DNA of 64,000 bases, from assembly GCF_003672135.1 (NCBI RefSeq), contig NC_039509.1:14704663-14768662 (forward strand), written 5' to 3'. The first letter of the stretch is position 1. Every line of letters starts with the position of its first letter. Source of the stretch: Ooceraea biroi (lineage: Eukaryota > Arthropoda > Insecta > Hymenoptera > Formicidae). Both the position numbers and the translations under genes were made by a program. The notes under the pieces were generated by a model that saw only the letters and a list, made by a program, of their open reading frames with translations, was not told where the DNA came from and did not search any database. Shown here piece after piece: positions 1 to 13,706 of the stretch.

Positions 1-730
1 CGGCTGCGCGGGCGCACGTGCGTGTGGCGATTCATTTAATAGCGATCTCTCCTCGCGAATGGCCGTGGTGCCGTGGGCATCGTTCTCGGAAATTTGCGTC
101 GATTACACGACGAGATGCGCTCGCGACGTCCGGCATTTAGATGATTCAAAATCCATATTCGCGAGACGATCCTCCCACGTCTTTCCACCCCCAGCGCTAC
201 AAATGGAACACCGAGAGCGGGGAATTCGAGTTCGCGTGGGCGTTCACGGAATTCAATCGCCCGTATTTTCCTGCAACCTCATCTTTCGTATTGCCGGGAG
301 TTCATTTCGAGGATTTAGCGATGCAAAGATGATAAAAATATTTCGGATCCGGTGTCACGTTGGGCCTGACGTCATCGACTTTCGTCGTTTCAGGCGAGAC
401 GAGCGAAATGCGAAAGTGCGCGAGGCGGATGTTGTCTTTCGCGTAACTCACATTCATGGAAATCAGGATTTCGTTCGTGAGATCCGATCGCGAGATTGGG
501 TATACCACAGCGATCGATAGACTGGCAGAGGACGCGATACCACGCCTGCCGGGTCTAGGTCTCCAAGGAGGCGAACCAGATTCCAGGCCGAGTCGAGCTA
601 AGATCGAGATCTGGAGGCGTCCTTCGACGACCTTTTTGCACGCCATAACTCTACGCATCGGTGCGGTACCATTCACTTTCACACGGCGCTGCGGCGTACG
701 CAGTGCGTGCGAATGTGCGTAGGCATGCGG

Positions 731-750
731 GTAGGTATGCGCATACCTAC
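731..750. repeat. Perfect 20-bp palindrome
   Basis: GTAGGTATGC is followed directly by its reverse complement GCATACCTAC, with no spacer. It lies in a short cluster of related TGCGTAGG/CCTACGCA words (716-754). Function unknown. Confidence 0.8.
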
Positions 751-1594
751 GCATAAACAAACGCCGACGGTAGTAAAATGCAGGTACGCATTCGCCGCGC
801 CGTTTAATCGCTGCTGCTATTATTACGCGTTTATCATCTTAATAACGCATTCTTTGCTGTGTCCCCCCACGTAGCAGTTCATCATTCCGGCTCGCTAGAC
901 CGTGCGTTTATACCCGGAACGTCGCGCTGTGGTGTGTTGCATTCGATTATTGCGGAATTATTCGTACCGAAACGAAGCAAACTTCTGATACGGTCGTAAA
1001 AGATAGGCTTTTTCATGTTACGTTTGATGGAAAACATTCTTTTGCACAAATGATACAAAAACGTGATGCAAAGATAAAATATTTTGTTAATAATCTACAA
1101 ATCTACAAATTTATTTACAATCTCATGGTAAAAAAGCCACAGTTAAAGCCTGATAAATTTGTCATGTAGTTACGAATGAATTAATCTGTTTAAAAAGTGC
1201 AAAGAATTACTGCACGAAATGATCAAACGGCTATCAAAGATTATAGACAATTATTGATGAAAAATTGCAGAAAGTTACTGGAAAAGATAAATTTATTTCA
1301 AAAAGCGAAATGAAACATTTCTATCTATCCTTGCCTTTAATTTTTCTAATACTGATAATCGACTCTTCATGGGCCTTCACGGCCCTTCATTTTTGACGAA
1401 GCTGCTTTATTCAGGGAATGACGGACCGCGGTATGGACGTCATACCAGTGGATAGGACGTGGTATGTCGCGACACGTGAATAGCAGCAACGTGCTCATGC
1501 ACGCATGCAGGCACGCACGCACGCACATCGTGTGCGACCACGGTCATGCGTGCATCACTGACGTCAACGATCGTGTCTCCTTATCAGCCGTCCG

Positions 1595-1616
1595 AGCGAT
1601 CGATCGATCGATCGCT
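1595..1616. repeat. CGAT tetranucleotide tract forming a 22-bp palindrome
   Basis: About four and a half CGAT units flanked by AG and CT make a perfect self-complementary 22-mer. Simple-sequence repeat; no other role visible. Confidence 0.75.
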
Positions 1617-4600
1617 GCTTTGCATTAATGGGTGCGCTTAGCGCTAAAAATGCTTCTAAACACTTTCTGTCCTTTTATTTACTTAACAAGAGCAAAAGGT
1701 TACTTGCGTGGAGCTGAACGTAGTGATGCGTAAATACACGCACACCGCATGCAAGCGCACGTGCACGTTACGACCGGAAGGGAAGGACGTACTTGTCACT
1801 CGTCACTTTGCCATGATTAAGCACCGTGGAGTGATTCGCAACAATCTCATTGTTAATCGCTTGGCTCGGACTTCTCTTCCTTAGACTCGCGATTCAAAAG
1901 TTACGGGGAACTGTCAAGGCCGTCATTCATAGCGTTTTCAATGCTGGATACCTTGCTAATCGAAGACTGGGACTGAAACTTGTTTAGACGCGCAGTTGCG
2001 TCATTTTTGGAAATCGAAATTAATCGGATAATAATAAAGAGATCTCGTTCTTCAGTTTCTGAAAAGGTTTGACCAATGATGATGCGTTAATTAAAGTGTT
2101 AATCCACATAGCATGGCAGTGGCGCGATTCAGTCGGTCCAGACTCCAGACCGCGTATGTATAATATTTATAATAGCAAGCGAACTGAACGCAGCAGCCCG
2201 CCGCGAACGATGCGATTGACCGGCCGCTTGATGAGCACATAATCTTCAGTTTTATCTGCAATTATGCAAGAACGACGAGGATGATGATTTATGCGCATGA
2301 TTTACAGCCTTTCGTGTACCTCGCAACGAGGACTCCGCGGACGGACTGCACTGATCCATGAATGCCGAAAGCGGCGGCTCTCGCTCTGTCGCATTTTGCA
2401 ATCGATGACGAGGCTCGTCTTCCCGTCGTCGATGCTTAATTGGCAGTTGACAGCTGCGGAACAGATGCACCGACCGTTCTAGACGAGCTCTCGCGTTCTC
2501 GTTCCTAGGCCTTCCCAGCAAAATCGAGCGATCGGCCGGCCCTAAGTTATTCTCAGCCCGACTGCCCGAAGGTCGTCGCCTTGAGTGGCCGCCTCCATTA
2601 GCATAATTCGCGAAATCGTACCTGCGGGCATCGCCGATCCGTTTCGACAGCTCGAGCTCAAACCCGCCGGCTCGCGAGCCGTCGCGGTCACGTGAAATCG
2701 CACGCGCGAACCGTACATGTCATTTATTTACGACGGCATAAACAATTCTTGCAAACCGCGACACGGGAACGTGCATCGGTCGCTCGTTCCAGGTGGTCTG
2801 TCCAGGCCGAGCGTGATTTAAGCGTGTTCCGTGAATCGATCTTGATTCGTCGGACCAGACGGCGCGGCTCGAGCTCTCGCAAGCTTCAAGAAAAACCTAT
2901 GGGTTTCTATCGGTTTCCTCTGGTGGAATGTCCAATGAAACGTTCGTTACAAGTGTCGTGTCTCTCTCGAAGGGCAAACGTCCGTTCTCGTGTTCTCGTT
3001 GCAAAACGCCGATCCATTATGTCGATCCATCGGCCGAGCAGGTATTTCGAGAGGCAACCACTCGCACTACCGCGGGCATCGATTAGCGCGGTACGGCGCG
3101 TGTTCTCGCATGCGTCGGGCATAATTCTTTCGCGTTACGCAAGCTTCACGAGCCGAAAGTCCCCGCGAAATCGCATGCACCTATTCGCCGTCGATCACGC
3201 GCACGGAGCTACGAAAGGTCAAGGATACATTATAGTATGTACGCCTGGTTCACCATCAAAATCACTGAATCGTCAAACACTATTTGTAGCCTCCAAACCG
3301 CCATCCATATTCAGTGATCTCAGAATATAAGAATAAATAAGAGAGAAAATAATATAAAAACTGCGTATAATATATTTCATGATATTTCTACAAAAGAATC
3401 TTTTTCTCGATGCTCAAAGAATGCTGAAGAAACATAATAATGAAACACGTAATATCCGTATAGTGAGATAAGTATTTTTATTATATACTATTATTTGTCA
3501 TAAATAGTTTCTCTTATAACATGCTATCCTTAATGCTCCTTATGATAAGGAGCTATCAGATGCAAAAGGAAGAAAGCCACCAGCTGCATCTGTTCTCGCA
3601 TTGCGTATTGTTTTGCTCGACTATATGGTCGCGAAGAGAGCGCGCCGTGTATACTCGTATATACCGGGTCGTTCGTGTAAAAATACTAACCTACATCCCG
3701 CCGAGCGCGTGTCATGCAACGTGACTTCTGGCTCGCCGCCGCTTCGTGCCAATGATCGTACGCTCCCTGGCACGATAGTCGTTTGATCCGCGAGTTCGTC
3801 AGAAACGAGCGTGATGTTATAGATCAAACGTATTATCATGCAGCAGATGCATTATTCAATACAGTTAAATTAGCCCGATTACATATAAATGTATGTACAA
3901 ATATGTGTATAATAATTGGTCTCGAATTAATCAAATATAATAATATTTTTCTCAAATATTTGTGATGTATTTAGTCAGAAAGAATTGTGTACTTTTATTC
4001 CGAAAATTATCAAGGTTCTTGAATTTATTTTCCAAGTCTCACCGACCATTTGCTAGTCTGGATATGATCCTGGACATCAGCTTGGTTTCATCTCCGCATA
4101 ATCCCACGGGAAGCAGAATATATTTCACAATTCTAGAAATAGTACGACCGACACCGGTTAAATCTACTGGCGCCGTCCTCGATTTCGTAATTTCGTCGAG
4201 GCGAACCTTGACTTCGTCATGGTGTCAAAAAAATCGAAAGTCAAATGACGAGGATATTTGCAAGGTTGTCTCAAGTAGGAGGCGTGCGTTGCGGATTGTC
4301 AAAAATTGTTGAAAAGGACCCATCGCTTTATTGAATCTCGCAATATATTCTGATTGCAGAGATGACATAGTGGCGAAAGGATGAAACAAATTTCTCTCTT
4401 TCCGTCCGTTCGAAAGTTAAGCGATTCATCAATCGCGAAAGTTTGAATATAGCAGAACGGAAGATCAAAGTTTGAATATAGGTGAACAGAGAACGATCTC
4501 TAGAACGAGAGGCGACAGTCCACAGTTTTTCGCAATGAATCATCTGCCTGTCCGATAATGAGATCGCTGTACTATTTTCCACGAGCAGCAGCGCGTGCAT

Positions 4601-4869
4601 TCATCGCTCGCGCGCGCTCGTGAGGCACGCACACACGTGCATATACGCGCAACGAGGACGGCGAAGTGCCAAGGTGACTCTCACTTTTTCCCGAACGACA
4701 CTGAATCCTTCTATAACGATAGGAGTATCGACCTCGGACAGAGAGGCTACGAGAATTTGTAAACCGATAAATAATTTCACGAAAGCAACTACGGACAGTC
4801 ACGGACAAATAGAATTAATTAATCATTTCTACGATGTTTTGCACCATAAAATCGTTAAGAGATGATGTA

Positions 4870-5649
4870 CAGGGTGTCCCGGGTTTTAACCGACAAACTG
4901 CGGGAGCATATTCTACTAGTGGAAATAAGAAAAAATTCTTATATCGAGTTTGCTTAGAAATGCTTTATTACAAAGTTATAAACCAATATTGAAAAGAAAT
5001 ATCAGATAAGTAACAACGGATTTTTTCACAAAAATATAAATTATCTACGCAATGATTTAGTGACGCATTTCAAAATGTTGTCCTCGCACATCGATACAAG
5101 CTAGACATCGACGTAGTACAGAATTTGTTACGGTACGACATTCCTGAAAATTTTGTTGCATCTCAGTAACTGAATTAGTAATTCGTTGCTTTAAATCTTC
5201 AAGCGAGATTACTTCTGTACTGTAAACTTATTTTTTAAAGTTCCCCATAAATAAAAATCAAGAGGCGTTAAATCGGGCGATCTCGGAGGCCAGAAAACCG
5301 GTCCTCCTCGAGCAATCCACCTATGAGCGTAATGTTCATCTAACCAGTTTCTAACTTGTCTAGCATAGTGCGATGGACAACCGTCTAACTGTATCCAGCT
5401 GTTTTGGCGAAACTGCAGTGGCACATTTTCCATCAAAATTGGTACATGTGAATACACATAACATAAACATCTTCGACCTTGCAAATTCTACGCTATGTTC
5501 CGTTGTTACTTATCTCATATTTCTTTTCAATATTGGTTTATAACTTTGTAATAAAGCATTTCTAAGCAAACTCGATATAAGAATTTTTTCTTATTTCCAC
5601 TGGTAGAATATGCTCCCGCAGTTTGTCGGTTAAAACCCGGGACACCTTG
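4870..5649 (-). mobile_element. Tc1/mariner-superfamily element with DD41D spacing and long inverted repeats, defective
   Basis: The element is flanked by TA dinucleotides (4868-4869 and 5650-5651). Its ends read CAGGGTGTCC and GGACACCTTG, and the inverted repeats run about 150 bp (4870-5019 and 5500-5649). Only the 3' part of a transposase gene lies between them, so the left part of the coding region has been deleted. An autonomous member of this superfamily is about 1.3 kb or longer; this copy is 780 bp. Confidence 0.88.
5057..5484 (-). pseudogene. C-terminal fragment of an IS630/Tc1/mariner DDE transposase
   Basis: The minus-strand translation contains WIQLDGCPSHYA, with the second catalytic aspartate, and WPPRSPDLTPLDFYLWG, with the third. 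I count 41 residues between the two aspartates, which matches the DD41D class rather than the DD34D of classical mariner. After LKNKF, near 5210-5220, the frame shifts. It then resumes as EVISLEDLKQRI and ends in RGQHFEMRH before a stop at 5057-5059. The N-terminal DNA-binding domains and the first catalytic aspartate are absent. It cannot encode an active enzyme. Family membership is clear from the motifs; the subgroup name rests only on the spacing count. Confidence 0.85.
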
Positions 5650-5651
5650 TA

Positions 5652-8600
5652 GATCTAGCAGTAACCGCGAGGAGTTAGTCGATGCAAATAATCATTAAAT
5701 TCGCTGAAAATATTACGCACATAAGATTAATATATTTGCGCTTTTCCTATTAACGAGAACTCGAAAAGTCTGGCAGGAAATCAAATTACGAGTGACAGCT
5801 GTGTTGAGAACTTGCGTTCGCACTACTAATAATACCTCTCGCAAGTGATCTCGATAAAAACAAGGTGAAGTCGCACTTGTCCGATCATCCCCCGTCCAAA
5901 CGACCCCATCGTCCGATCATACTATCTGGCGGTCCTGCGGGCGCCTTTGTCCAAAAATTCGACTTACGACAAGAACTTGAACAAAGCGATGCGAGGGAAA
6001 CGACGTGAATCTTATTTCGTACACTGCTTGCTGGCACTTTGTCTCGCCTTATCGCGACACGAATGGCTTTATCGTCGAAATTTTCCATCGCGCGTGAACC
6101 GAGCGAGGAGGCCCCGACGAATCGTGATCGCGTCGCCGTGCGATGTCGAAACGTCTGATACATACGCACGTGTTGATTTTCAGCTCGCACGCAATGACGG
6201 ACTACAGCGGGGATGGGGGGGATCGGGGAGACGATTGGCGATCGATTAACCCGACCGCGCCGGTCGAAAGTCGATTTACGCGCAAACGGGCGCATCTGGG
6301 TGTCGTCGCACGAGATGCAAAAGCCCATGGCCGGCGATAATAAATAGCCGATGACAGGCGCGGCTGCGGCGGGGTATGTATAAATATCGCGCGACCGCCA
6401 CGTCGCCAGAATTATTGGTGCTCGTATCGAATTCCATTGATGTCATCGCCGGACTCCTATTTCGGAGGTCCTCGCGCCGCTAGGCCTCACTCGTGTACTC
6501 CGCAACCCCGCAATCGTGAATGCATTGCCGCACGCACAACGCACGCATACATACATGTGCAGGCAGTTTTGTCAAGAAATCTACCGTCTCTATTCTTTAG
6601 ACGAAAATCCTTGCGTTGTTGATTCGCTTGCCTAATGCGATGATGTTTCTGCGAAACTAAAGTCGCGTTATCCTGATAAGAACCGATGATGGCGTGACTA
6701 TTTGGCGTGGCAATTCGCAGATAATTAGCCATTTAGACGCAGATAATTATCGTGCGAGTACTTATTACTCGCAAGTATAAAGAATGGTTGTATGAAAATT
6801 TTATAAAGCGTGAAAAGAAATCAGCTTATGTTTACCTCCACCTGATTTAGTCTATTTAGTTATGAATACATGATTTTGTTATTTACCTATTCAATGTAAT
6901 TTAGTTAATTAGTAGTTATCAGATATAAACAAGAAACAAAAACAGATTTCTTTTCCTGGGGTAAAATAGAAGAGGGTATTTTTTAATTCTAAATACATAG
7001 AAAAAAGAGCAAAAGAAAAAAAAGCAGAGCAATAGTCGATAGATTCTAATGCGATATGCATCCAAGAGCAAGTAAAGTGATTAGAAGATCGAACTCATCG
7101 ATCAACACCTTATCATGACAGACAAGTGCTCTTTGCAAAACCGTATGTACCGAAGACAACAGCGGAAAGTTTTAGTCTCCCCCTTACAGAGAAGTTATCG
7201 ATGTTGATTGCAATTCCGAAATCATAAAGGAAAAGTACGGAGGCTAAAGATGCAGCTCGTAATATTCGTCTGATGCGCTGCTCCAAGAACGGGGAGAGAA
7301 CTTGCTGCTGAAGGAGGTCAGAGATTTAGTGTGCGAGGGAGCAGCGCTCTTAATTCATATCGAATGATTTAAAAACGCTCATACGGAACGGCCGTGATTT
7401 ATGCCGGAGCACGTGTCACGACTCATTTGTCATCGTTATCCTTTTCCGATCCTGATCACGTCGTGTAATGATCATGCACCGAAGAAAAACGTTCCCAGAG
7501 CGTATGGGGAAAGCAGTGCTCCAGAAAGGCGATCGCGAAAATAGAAGAAATGTGATAGCATAGTATTCTCCAGCGATAACATTAATATCCATCGGTCTAA
7601 CAATTTCACAAAGACACTCTTAAATAATCACCCCTCGCAAAAATTTACCGGTAATTCTATCGCTCTCGTATTTATCACATCAGCTTACCGTTTCACCATT
7701 TATTTACCGTATCATTTGTCTCTATTCTTTACCGCTACTTTCATTATTTCGCTATTAATTTCATAATCAAACATTATATCGTCCCTCGCATGATACATGA
7801 CTCGCGACCGTTGTGATTAGCCCCTTATTCTCTCCTGCTCGATTGCGGGCGTTACTCGCGGGCATGGCATTTTAATTCCAGAAAGATAACGCGCACTGCC
7901 AAGACATATTTGCGTCAAGCGCGAGACACAATGCTGCTAGGAGGAATTTATACTACTTGAGCGCAAAAAGTCGGCGCGCAATTGCGGCGGTCGTGGTAAC
8001 ACGCGATAATTATCGCGATTTGCCGTCGCACTCGGAAAATGTGTTCGGAATAGGCCTCCACAATAGCAGGCACTTTAGAGATTTACTCTGCACATGGAGC
8101 CACGTGGAGCCATGCAAAATGCATGCAGGCACGCTACACACGCGCGTACACGTATGTTAATTATGCACATTTCTTGAATATGCATATCTAAACACTCGCA
8201 GTCAGCGTCGTGCGCGCGCAACGTTTCGCTACGCGCTATTATACTCTCTTGAGCTGTACGACACGTGTCACTAATTCGTATGGATTAATTCTTCCGACAA
8301 ACTGTTTGTTGACTCGTCAGGCTGCTTGATCGACAGGTGAAACGTGTAAGAACATTCATGATGCAGAACGCAACAGGCGCTTCACGCATCGTCATTTTCC
8401 ATTAGCGTTTCACAATTCAGCCTGTTGAATTTTGCGGTCTCGTGAGTAAACTTGGGAATATTATTTTTCTTTTAAGTGCTTAGCATTTCTGAAGAGGAAT
8501 TCTCGCCGGCTACACTGCAAATTCAAGTGCGCAGTAACTGCACATTTCTATGTAAAATCACACGTTTATTGTGTGCTTAACTTGATTTTCTATATAAAAA

Positions 8601-11600
8601 TCATGCATTTAGATATCGAATCTAGATGTTTTCAACAATGTGACTGAGTCTTTAATAGCATTCTTTCTCAATACATCGATTTTTTTTCTGTCCTATCAAT
8701 TCATATAATGAAACTGTAACATCATATTGAAATACTAACAATATTAGTGAAATTCTAATATAGTTTAATGTTACTTTTTGCCCAGGGTACATTTCATCGA
8801 TGTATCAATTATTTACTTTCACTTAACATTTATTATTACATTATGTTACTCTCAGTAGTAAATAAATCGCTCGTAATAAGCGAATATGTAATACCTGCTA
8901 ATAGGCGATTAATTATTCAAGATTAAATACGGTCTTAAACACGCCGTAATATAACACGTAATATTTTTCGCAGAAATAACATCTGCACGTATACCGTGAG
9001 AAACTCGCGTACGGAGGCTTTTCACATAATCCCAATTTATCATCAGTTACCCCAGATTATACTCCCAACGTTTCCAGAGCTCAATAAAGGCGAATGTTGC
9101 AATATAATGCATAGCATTACTCAGAAATGCTTCCGTGTTGCAACTGAATCTAGGAAGCACGGACCGAATTTGCCACTGTTTTACATCTTCAAATTAACTA
9201 AAATAGAACGGACATAGAAAAAGAGAGAGAGGGAATTTGACAGTCGAATAAAATCAACAAGATTCCATCATGTCAGGAATGCGGTCGAGAATTCAGAAAT
9301 TCGTGCGTGTCACCGACGTCGCCGAAAAAACGCGATATACTCTTATCGACAGTATCAGAGTACGGATAACGCTGCTCCGAAATACCTAGTATCCGCCCGG
9401 CGCCCGGTATCTTGAATCGCGACGCGGCCCCGTTCAGGTCGCGGTTCGTTTCCATGACGCAGGCACTCATCCCGCTTACGTCAGTCGCCATAGCCTTCGT
9501 CGCGACGTGCGTCGCGCGCGTGTGGGTATTGTTACCGCGACGACGTTACGACGTAGCCGATATCAAAATTGCGAACGGCCGAGACTAGTTCGAAAGCTGC
9601 TTATCTCTTTGCCAAATGCGAGTTCGTGACTCGCGAGGTGAGATATCGCGATCTGCCGGAGCGATATTTCCGTCAGACCGCGGGACGTGTATCCCTAAGG
9701 AAGAGAAAAATAAAAATAAGGCAAGGAGGTGCAAATCTGGAATCAAAATCGCACGCGAGAAAAGCACCGATTGATCTCAGACATTATATTTTGCAGATTA
9801 ACGTTGTGTCAAAGCAAGGGAAGGTTTAAACTCCTTGACATTGTATATATTAATTAGCACGTTAATCCTTTGTATACTTTTTAATTTTATTTTTTTAATT
9901 TTCTATAATTTCCACAAGTTGTTGTTTGGACGCTGTCAGTGTCTTGGCGCTCCTTTCGATTTGATCTTCGGCATCTGTGCGCGACAGCTTGCATCCTCTT
10001 CATAACTAATTGCGTTAACTAGCGCAGGTGGTCGGACGTGCGGAAATCGCGTGTGGATATCCATACGCGTGTATCTACATAGGTACGCAGGCACACACGC
10101 GAATAAATCCGTGGGTATCGATTGGCGGTGTCAACGGCCGATGCGATAGCTCGTATCGCCAATCTGCGAAATGTCGTTTTATAGATAGAACAGCTCGGAG
10201 CCGACTTGGCCTCGCTCGCCACGTATGCTCAAAGGTTACATTCCAGACGTTATGGACAAAAAGAGTTTTTCCACATTGCTGTACATATATATAACCATGG
10301 AACAATAATATCTAAGGATTAACAATGTTACCTCCACAATAAAAATAACATTAATAACAGAATCACATTTAATTTAAATTACATTTAGTGGTTACTAGAA
10401 TAATGTATAATTATTTGTACTATACTATACATCGTTACTTTTAATATCATTTAATATCATTTTTAATATCAGACGTTTTTAATATAAACGATAACCATCA
10501 CTTTAATGTCCAAACTCAAACGACGCATTTTCGATATTGAAGATGCAACCTGCATGGTGACTCTTCGTTTTCTCGATCACACATATCGAGCTAGTAACAT
10601 GTACGTTTAATTGACGCCCGCCGATAGTCTGCAATTTCTATCTTATCTCGCACACGCGGCCATGAATCTTTCGGTGGTGCGCTCTTTCAAGGGGATACAA
10701 ATATAAAGCATATCTCTCTCTCTCTCTCTGTATAAGTCTAATTATCTGAATGCGAACGGCGGGACCGCGGGGAGGTGGAGGAAAGGTATACGTCACGTTC
10801 GAGCCGAGGCACCTGCGTGTGCTCGCGATAACGATAACATCGCACGCGGTTTTCCGCATACTGGAAAGCAGATCATGCGATAACGTCCCTCTCGACATCG
10901 CGGGCTCCGAGACGTCACACTAAAATCATGAATGAAACCGATCGCTATGTGTGTGCGCTATACCTTTGTTTGTTTAATGAGATCCGCGATGAGACGAAAG
11001 CGGATTGCATAATACAAGTTTTCCGTTATCCAAAAATTATCGTCGCTCGCGGAGGAAAACTGGGTATCTTACCTCGTGCGCTGAAAGTTTAAAATTATTT
11101 GAGAAAGGCGCTAAAGAAGATTAAAAAACTCACATTCGCGTGTACTGAAAGATCTAAATATTCTACTACCCTCGTAAGTCATGTTCCGGTGTACAAGTCT
11201 CACGACAAAGAGGACGAATGGCGAATTATTCAGCTGTTTTCGAGACCGATGAAAGAACTTGGATGTAAGAAAAACAGCAAAGCGAACTATCAGAATAGAA
11301 GACTGGAAGCACCGTGTGCTTGGCGATGTTACGCAACGAAAATACGCGCAGGCTTAAACACGTAAATATTTTTTTACGTAATAACCCACTTGTGAGTGTA
11401 ACAAGAGCAGAGAAGGGAATGTACACGTCGCGAATTTTCAGTTCCAGCCATTTTTCTCAGATCTCGCATTACGTTCAAGCATCATAATTTAACTCGCCGA
11501 TGACCGGAAGACAAACCAGAGATAACTAACGAGCACGCGAAGCCGCGAGTTCTGGGCAGGACCTCAGAGAACTCTCCGCTCATTATGTCACCAGTTGACG

Positions 11601-12656
11601 CAAAACTGCCCCGCGTTTATCGCTCTCGCTCTTTTCCTCCTTTTTTTCCAATCGTCACGCGCTATGCCGTGCGCACGCGTGTCGTGTCTCTCTTTTTCCT
11701 CTCGCGTGAAGCAAAAAAAGGAGACTCCATCCTGCGAGTTGCGACTCCGCGAAGCCGTCCATCGGCCATCGCGCCGGCGATCCGCTCGTGTGCGACGTGC
11801 TCGCGAAGTGCTCGAATTGCGAAACGAATAACGACACGTCGCTCGTCCCTGCGTGGTGCAATCCAGAGCCGACAGAGCCGCCTCCATCTTGCACGCACGT
11901 GCACGCGACGCTGTAAGAGGCGTAATGACTTGTATTTCGCTGCACGCGTCTCTCTATACACGTGACGAATGACGGCAGCCGGTTGACCGCGGTGAAACAC
12001 GTTCCGACCCGTGACTCCGCCGTTTACGCGCGACAGCGTGAACTCGTAGAAATCTCGCATTTTTTCCCGTTCGCGTGCTCGTAAACAGCGCGGCGCGCAT
12101 CCCGAACGCGGTTAAACCGAGCGGTTTTAAACCATTTAAAATATCGGTGCGCGCAGCAGCCGTGCCCGCGCTCGCATTATTAATATTTACCTGGCGATAT
12201 TTATATTCGCGTTTATCCGCGATCGCATTTATCTGCGTCAATTTATGCCGCTCCGCTCTTTATTTGTTACGTGTTTTTTTAAATATTTTTCGAAATATAT
12301 ATTTCAAAACGGAGACAGCTGCGCTCCCGGAATGGAAGCGGAGCTGTTAGCTCCCTCGCTGGAATCTAATTGAAATTCAAATGCGAACGGAAAATCGCGT
12401 TTGTGTGTACAAATAAATGCCTGTTATTTCTCACGACTCGCGCGCACACGTCGAGTTGACGGTAATCGATAGTGTTAGTAGCAGTGGTTGCGGTAATTGA
12501 TAAAGCTAAACTTTGTACGAGAGAGATCTCTATTAAATCTCATTATCTTATATGGCCTCACGCACAATCAACGAGTCCACTTACGTTTTCGATATTATCC
12601 GGACTAAATTACTTACGCTGCCTACATTTTCTTTCTCTATATCTAATCTGCAGATA
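5652..12656. other. Intergenic or intronic DNA, no gene recognised
   Basis: I see no frame with a recognisable domain. A GC-rich patch at 5880-6560 includes a TATA-like word (TATAAATA, near 6378) and could hold a promoter, but no exon could be attached to it. Blocks at 6730-7200, 8560-8990 and 10270-10500 are AT-rich. A TC dinucleotide tract lies at 10713-10729. Everything else is unassigned. Confidence 0.45.
10713..10729. repeat. TC dinucleotide microsatellite
   Basis: Uninterrupted (TC)n tract of about 17 bp. Confidence 0.85.
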
Positions 12657-12658
12657 CG

Positions 12659-13526
12659 CACCCACAGAAAAGATTTCTGGACTTAATGCTATTACTCTTT
12701 AAACTATCATAAAATAAGATCGCTATAGCGACAATCATATTTATTATTGAAAAGAAGCATATTTTAATCTTGAATAGAAAATTCGAAAATCTAGATTCAA
12801 ATAATCTTGGTGCTATCCCATTAATTTTCTCAGAAGGATTTAGATACAAATTTGTAGCAAGTTAAAAATATTCTTGATTTAAGAATATTGTGAGATCTAA
12901 AAGACATCTTATTCTATTCTTCTAAGAGAATTTGTAGAATCTGCACAAAACGGCCAATATTTATGTGTTGCAATCGAAAATCGGGAAAGTGTTTCTGTTA
13001 TTTACAATGAATAAGTGCAATACTCTACAAGAAATATTAAAAGATATGGAAATGTCTTATCTCGAATCTTATTTCTCAAGTAAGTATATTGTATATACTT
13101 ACTTACATTTCCATGTCTTTTAATATTTCTTGTAGAGTATTGCACTTATTCATTGTAAATAACAGAAACACTTTCCCGATTTTCGATTGCAACACATAAG
13201 TATTGGCCGTTTTATCCGAATAAAGGACGCAGGAGCGCCGAGTCGACGAGCGACCGTGAGAAATGATGCGTCGACATCGACAAAGCCTACTATAAAGTGG
13301 CGCTAATATCAGGTTATTCTACATACAAGAATATATGAGCATAAATTTGTACACGTTACTCTTGTCTCAAGACAGTAAGACAATCTTATTTAATTCGAGA
13401 GAGAAGAATAGAAATTACTGATTTAAATTAAAAATTGTTTTATCTTCATATTTTTTATACTTGTAACACGATTAAATTAGTCAAGAATATTTTTCGTCTT
13501 GGTATCAGAAATCCTTTCTGGGGGTG
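12659..13526. mobile_element. Palindromic non-autonomous DNA element, copy 1 (CACCC ends)
   Basis: The left end reads CACCCACAGAAAAGATTTCT. The right end is its inverted near match (GGGTG outermost). A second copy in opposite orientation lies at 60759-61919 in the Dbx intron. Comparing the two fixes both boundaries. The centre (about 12950-13205) is a large imperfect palindrome built on GCCAATATTTATGTGTTGC and its complement. The flanking dinucleotides match: CG at 12657-12658 and 13527-13528 here, TA on both sides of the other copy. That suggests a 2-bp target duplication. No transposase is encoded. The superfamily is uncertain; CACCC ends with a 2-bp duplication would be compatible with a CMC (CACTA/Mirage) relative, but that is speculation. 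Confidence 0.85.
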
Positions 13527-13706
13527 CGATCTTAGATACTGCAGCTTAAACAGAGACGACAAACTGGCCAGCACTCGCTGAGCACAAACTACTGGCGCGT
13601 GCGCAGCTGATCTTCGACCTCTAATTAATTCGGTTACTTTAAAAGCACTCGCGTGTATACACGCACGCACGTGTGCATATGTACACCTGACACGCACGTG
13701 CACTTA

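Larger units (their letters stand above)
1..4867. other. Intergenic or intronic DNA, no gene recognised
   Basis: No open frame here has recognisable domains, and the longer frames are arginine-rich by-products of CpG-rich sequence. The stretch alternates GC-rich blocks (1-960, 2090-3230) with AT-rich blocks (960-1400, 3300-4000). It contains a perfect 20-bp palindrome at 731-750, short GCAC repeats near 1511-1526 and a CGAT tetranucleotide tract at 1597-1614. It could be distal intergenic DNA or an intron of a gene that extends outside the window. Confidence 0.5.
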
